This document shows, piece after piece, positions 41,801 through 47,800 of a stretch of DNA of 64,000 bases; the stretch's first letter is position 1, and each line of letters starts with the position of its first letter. The translations under genes and the position numbers were made by a program. The stretch is from Ophiura sarsii (taxonomy: Eukaryota > Echinodermata > Ophiuroidea > Amphilepidida > Ophiuridae): the NCBI GenBank assembly GCA_035610835.1, contig CM069441.1:79387515-79451514 (forward strand), read 5' to 3'. Under the pieces are notes generated by a model. That model saw only the letters and a list, made by a program, of their open reading frames with translations, did no database searches and had not been told where the DNA came from.

Positions 41801-44800
41801 TTCCTGAACGTTTTACGCGAGCTTGGCCGACGGCCGGAGCGTTTGCGCGCTGCATCGAACATTTATGGGGCTTGTCTGGAGAATAGACTACAGGGTATCA
41901 CCATATCACCTCCCCAAAAAGAAAAGAAAGCCATGTTTGCTTCTTTTTATACAATGACCAAATACAATACAAATCAATGATATCCCATGTAGAAAACCAA
42001 ACTTTGTTGTCGTTATTATTGAAATCATCATAACTTTAAAAGTATCCATCCAATCTTTATGAATGAGGTATCAAACTACGGAGAAGAAATTTGCCCATTT
42101 AATGTATAGCTCAGAATTTTGGTACCGATTAATGATTTTAGATTAGTCAACATCAAAGCGACTGTTCAGGGACTATTTGTGTTAGGTGTATACAAATCAA
42201 CTAACTATTACTAAACTTGGACATAATTTCAACCCAATTTACCTCACTCCAATCCACTTTAGCATCAGGATTTGTGGTTATCTTACGGAAGACTGCTTTC
42301 AGGTCCTGACTTCGTATATCTGTGCCAAATATATTCCGGATTTCATCACAAAAGGCATCAAAACGTAGGTTTTCTGTGGGTACGAATATAAAAATAGTGT
42401 TCATTATAGAAGAATCAAATTGACACCTATTATATAGATACAAGAGTTATCGGGCTTGGGATATCTAAAGCCCAGTTGGGGAAGGGGGTACTTTGTGGGT
42501 ATGAGGTAACAAGGATGTGCCGCCAAATAGGGTCCCATTTTCACCCTCTGGTAAATTAATGACCCCTTTTTATAGCCATTGTTGGACAATTTATGGGTAT
42601 AAAATCTTTAATTTTGTTATTTTTCAGACAATTTAGCAAAACCTGTCAAATATATAGGAACATTATGGGTCTCCGGTATTATATGGGTCCATTTCCTCCC
42701 GAAAATAGATAAATGTTCGTTTTGCTGGCGGCACATCCTTACCAAAAAGATTATCAGAGTTCCCCCCCCCCCCCAATCTAAAGTAGCAATCTCCTCTTTA
42801 CCCCTGTTATGTAAATGTATGTAAACTCTATTTCTTACTCAGTATTGTTTATGTTTCTCAAAGAAAAGGGCAAACTTTGTCAGAACATTGACACACCTTT
42901 TTTCCTGGTCTATATTTTGCTCTCAGTATCATGATTGGGGATGTGCTAACACATTTTCCAGGTGTTCAATCCAGACAGGTACCAGTACTCCCCCTCTACT
43001 GTCCTAGCAGCCCTAATCTTTTTTTAAAGGGTTCGGGCTGCTAGGTTTTAGGGTTTAAAAACCTTAAACCCTAATGATTATAACCCAGGTACCCCACTCA
43101 GGTTTAGTCACATGAAGTACACTTATGACATCAGAATCCAAAGGTTCCTGGCAAGTGACATTGCATGATAAGTTTCACTTTCAATTTGCACATCCCTTTC
43201 AATTAGTTCCTCCTCACTCCTTGCGTTACAAACCTCCTCACTCCTTGCATTACAAACTTACACATTTACAACCCTCAAACAGAACAGCAAAAGAATTTAA
43301 CAAGAAAAGGTTTGAGAAGCGCCCAATGGCAGGGATCATGAGATATTAGCTATCAGTGGCATACAATGACATATGTGACCAGTCGCGTCAAAAAGAACAT
43401 GTTGTCGGCAAACGCAGTTTTGAGATAGAGGCCAATATATTTGGTGAAATATAAAGAAAACAATAGAAAAAAACATGCTTCTTCAAATCACATCTTGTGT
43501 TTACAAAGTCCGATTACCTTCAACATGCTTTCATTTCAAAGCTTAAAATGTGCTCTTTCAAGTTATACCAATAACTCAGATTTGACCCGTGCCTCCAACA
43601 TGTCCATTTTTGATGTGACGGGTCACATATTTTACCAGTTTGGTCCAAGTCTCTCCTGATGAACCACAATACAATCTCTTTTGAATGTCATAAAAAACCT
43701 TTAGAAAAAGAGTCCATTTTATTTTGGCACAGACAAACTTGGTTGCTTGATTTACAATCATCAGTGCATGACCTTCCCATTATTGATTTGACTGATCTAT
43801 ATATAGCCCAACTGATGGCCAGGAGCCTTATTTTAAAGAAATAAATATTTGTCCTGAAAACAATCCTTCTCTTTCCCCACTATGCAAATGCAAATACAAG
43901 AAACCCTGGGCTTGCTACTGGTTGACGATTATTGAAAGTCAACACTTGACAGCATTGTTTGTACATTAATTATTATACTGGTATGAAGGGTTTAGCTCTT
44001 TGCCGAGCAGCGGCTATTACAGTAGTATCGACTTGTTTTACCACAGCAACCTGACAATGAGTGAAAGAGAATTTTAACAGATAAGCAAGATTTTGAAACG
44101 CGGTATATTGTCCCGTGAGGGTCACTCAGATACTTTTATGGAACCTAAGGATATGCTGCCTGGGAAAATTGACCCATATGTTTACCAGAGCTCCATACTT
44201 TCTCTGCATTTTGGACAGATTATACTATAATATTCGAGAAAAACAGCAAATTTTAGGATGTTACTAGACCTCCTGAGTTTCTAATATTGCCGAAACTTCA
44301 GGAAAAATGGCATATACAAAATGGATTAAACCCATCAACTTACCAAAAATATGTGCAAAAAGAGGGACCCTATATCTGGCAGAGTTGTAGACTTGTGACT
44401 TAGACTCGAGTAGCTAGCTAATTTTGTGATTTGCGATTTGACTGGCAAATATTGGCATTGTGACGAATTTGACGTAGACCTTAAAATTACGGTGTCGAAT
44501 GCGTGTTTAATTAAAGATCGTCTTCGTTTCTGGTCAAATGACTTGTGACTTGACTTTACTTGCAGTGAGTTATGACTCGCCTTGACTTTGGACTGGACCA
44601 GGTGACTTGACTTGGACTTGCAATAAATTACTTGCAAAAATGACTGGCAGCCAGTTATATAGGGAGTGTTTTACACACCCAAATGTAGAAATACATACCT
44701 AGTTTTTGTCCACATGGCCTATACTTTGTACACAAATCCTTAAATATACACAACCAGTTTTAAATCCACACCTTCAAATCTTGCCTAAGACCATGCTTGC

Positions 44801-47800
44801 TGCCATCTCTGCTGTCTGGCAGCACATCCCTCATGTGACCTCATATCCACTAAGCACATCCCTAGATTCTTCCCATAATCATCGAGCATGATGTGCAAGT
44901 GATCCCGGCATGTGTCCAGGGGCCCTCTTTTTTGTATGACTGATATGACCCAAGCAGTCCAGAGCCGAGCGACACACGGAGCAATTACTAGTAAACAGTT
45001 TACCTCTATCTGCTTCTATCTATCTTACCAGGGAGTTACATAATAACTTCAATAGTGAATTGAAAAGACGAAAGGGTTGTTCAGATCACTTTTTGGTAGG
45101 GATGTGCCCCGCAAGCAAAATGTAAACTGCCCAAACGTTTACCAATTTTCGGGGGGAAATGAACCTGTATGTTTACCAGAGACCCATAGTTTTCCTACAT
45201 ATTTGACAGATTTTGCTAAAATGTCTGTGTAAAACAGCAAATTTAAGGATTTTAGACCGATAAATTTACCAAAAATAGCTTTGAAAAGAGGTAATTCATT
45301 GTAACCAGACATGTGAAAAATTCCTATTTGACGGCACATCCCCGTTACCTTATATCCACTGCTGTAAAAATCCCCGCAAATCATGAAATAGACCCACTTT
45401 CGATGGTCCCACGATTTTCGAATCAGTACTATTTTGTTCTTATAGCTGTATGCCACAGTGAATAAATCAAGCTGCGCACCGATTGTTAACATTGGCAGCA
45501 GCAGGGGGGATGGGACCACCCCACATTCTCAAGCAGGTGGCTATAACCACTGAAACAAGCGATTGCGACAAATGAGGTATCATGGGAAAGAGGATAACAT
45601 CAGCTTTTCATTGGAATGAAATATCACTTTTTGGCGCCAAATTTATCAAGCACTGTAACTTTTAAACTATAAATGTGATGAACATAAAAGTATACATTTT
45701 TTTTAATGAAATGAGTCAGAGAATCCATTTCTGGTATCAAATTTCACTAAAAATAGTGATTTTTACATTTTTGCCCAAAAATCACTTTTTTGGCACCAAC
45801 ATTTTTCAGACAACCTAACAAAATCTGTTTTTGGTAAAAAATTCCAAAATGTCACCAAAATCATCTAAAGTCAATTATCTAGGATGGTTTTGTTTTTTTG
45901 GCTTAAAAATGTTTAATTATGAAATTATTTACCAAAAAGTGCAAACATTTTGTTTTAATTATTTATAAATTTGTTTGCACTTTTTGGTCAATATTTTCAA
46001 AACTAAACATTTTTAAGCCAAAAAAATGATCCTAGATAATTGACTTTAGATGATTTCGGTGTACATTTTGGAATTTTTAACCGAAAACTGATTTTGTTAG
46101 GTTGTCTGGACAAAATTGGCACACCTTAAATTTCAAGGGAATATTGCATTCGTACACAATTTTAAACGAATGGCAAGATAGATGAGAAAGAGTAGATAAG
46201 AACAAGCACAAAGAAGTGTGTTTTATGAGCTATGGTAAGGCAAAAAAAAGAAGTTTGTCTCAAAGCTTGCGAAGGCTTCAAAATCGGACGGCGGGCGCCG
46301 TTTTTTTCTTCCATTTTATTTTTTTCTTACATTATTATTTGTGTGTCAATTTGTACTCTTACTATTTGCAACCGTGGACACTTTCTGATATTGTTTTATT
46401 CTATTTGAAATGAATATTGTGATGGAGTTGTGTAACCCTAATGCTCTTGAGTACTACAAAGTACTACAGTATGTCATATGTAGTAATTTGTAGTACTTGG
46501 TTGTATACCAATGTATTAACTGAATTCATAGTAGTTTGTAGCACTCTGAGTTTCACCGCAAAAGCAAACTTGTAGTAGTTTGTACTACTCAGTGGTCTGA
46601 TACACCAGTGCATGCACTCAAATGAGGTGGCCCAATCACTCAGTACTACAAAATGACACGTATCATTATATATGCGTAGTAATTTGTAGTACTCTGTGCG
46701 TAGTAATTTGTAGTACTCTGTGCTTTAGCTCCTGAGCAATAGAGGTATAACATCACAGGGGAAACTCCAACTACTACAAAACACTCTGGAGTATTTTGAA
46801 GTAATCTGGGATCTTACAGAGACCAATCGTTTGGGGGTTAGGGCTTTAGTATTGGAAGTACATTAAAGATAATAAAACAATTAGTAAAATAATGTATACG
46901 AGTGGTTTTATTAAGTATCTTGTTTTATTTTTCCAGTTAACAATAATTTCTCTAAAACCGTTTGAGCACGGATTTAAATTTCTTCTTTTCATGGAATACC
47001 CTCAGATATACATGTACTAGGCTCAAAAAGATACTTACAATTGTTCACATGGTCATATCTTAAAATCCTGTCCATCTTGAAAATCTGTCCATCAAAATGA
47101 ACCAAAATGACACCGGATTACAATACTCTAAACACATTCATTTTGATGGACAGATTTTCAAGATATGAACATGTGAAAAATTATAATTTTCTTTTTGAGC
47201 CTAGTTTTATGTTATGTGTTTCAATTTAAGCTGAACATACCAGATACTCCATTTAAAAAATAAATAAAAAAACCTTTAAAATAAAACAGTGTTAACAATT
47301 TAAAATTGGAACACAGACCATAACAATATTTATGACATGTTTGAAAGGCCAAATTTTACAACATCTGCAGTTTTAAGATGCAGAGGCGTGTAAACCCAAA
47401 TGTTTTTGGCTGCCGCGGAATCAAATCCACTACTGCCAGTGCTGGCTTTGATGGCCTGTGTATGTTTGTCTGTAAAAAAGGGCTTTATAAGAGCCATGAA
47501 TTTGTCCCATTTTTAATGTCATTAAATACATCCTGCAAAGTTTGATCTGCCGTGGCCTTGTGGACAAAATAATCAATTAATGCTCCCAGAAGTCAAAATT
47601 AACAGCCCGTAGTATAAAAATCATCTGCGCAGTTGCGAAACTACTTGTATTTTTGCATGCTGTTGGACCTTGCGAATAAATATTGTAGTACTATCCGTAT
47701 GTGAAGAAGACGATATTAAATAGTCTCTGACACGCTTTGTTAAAGGAGGGGTCCCGCAAGCACAACATTGTGCATTATATGTTAGAAAAATAATTACGTG

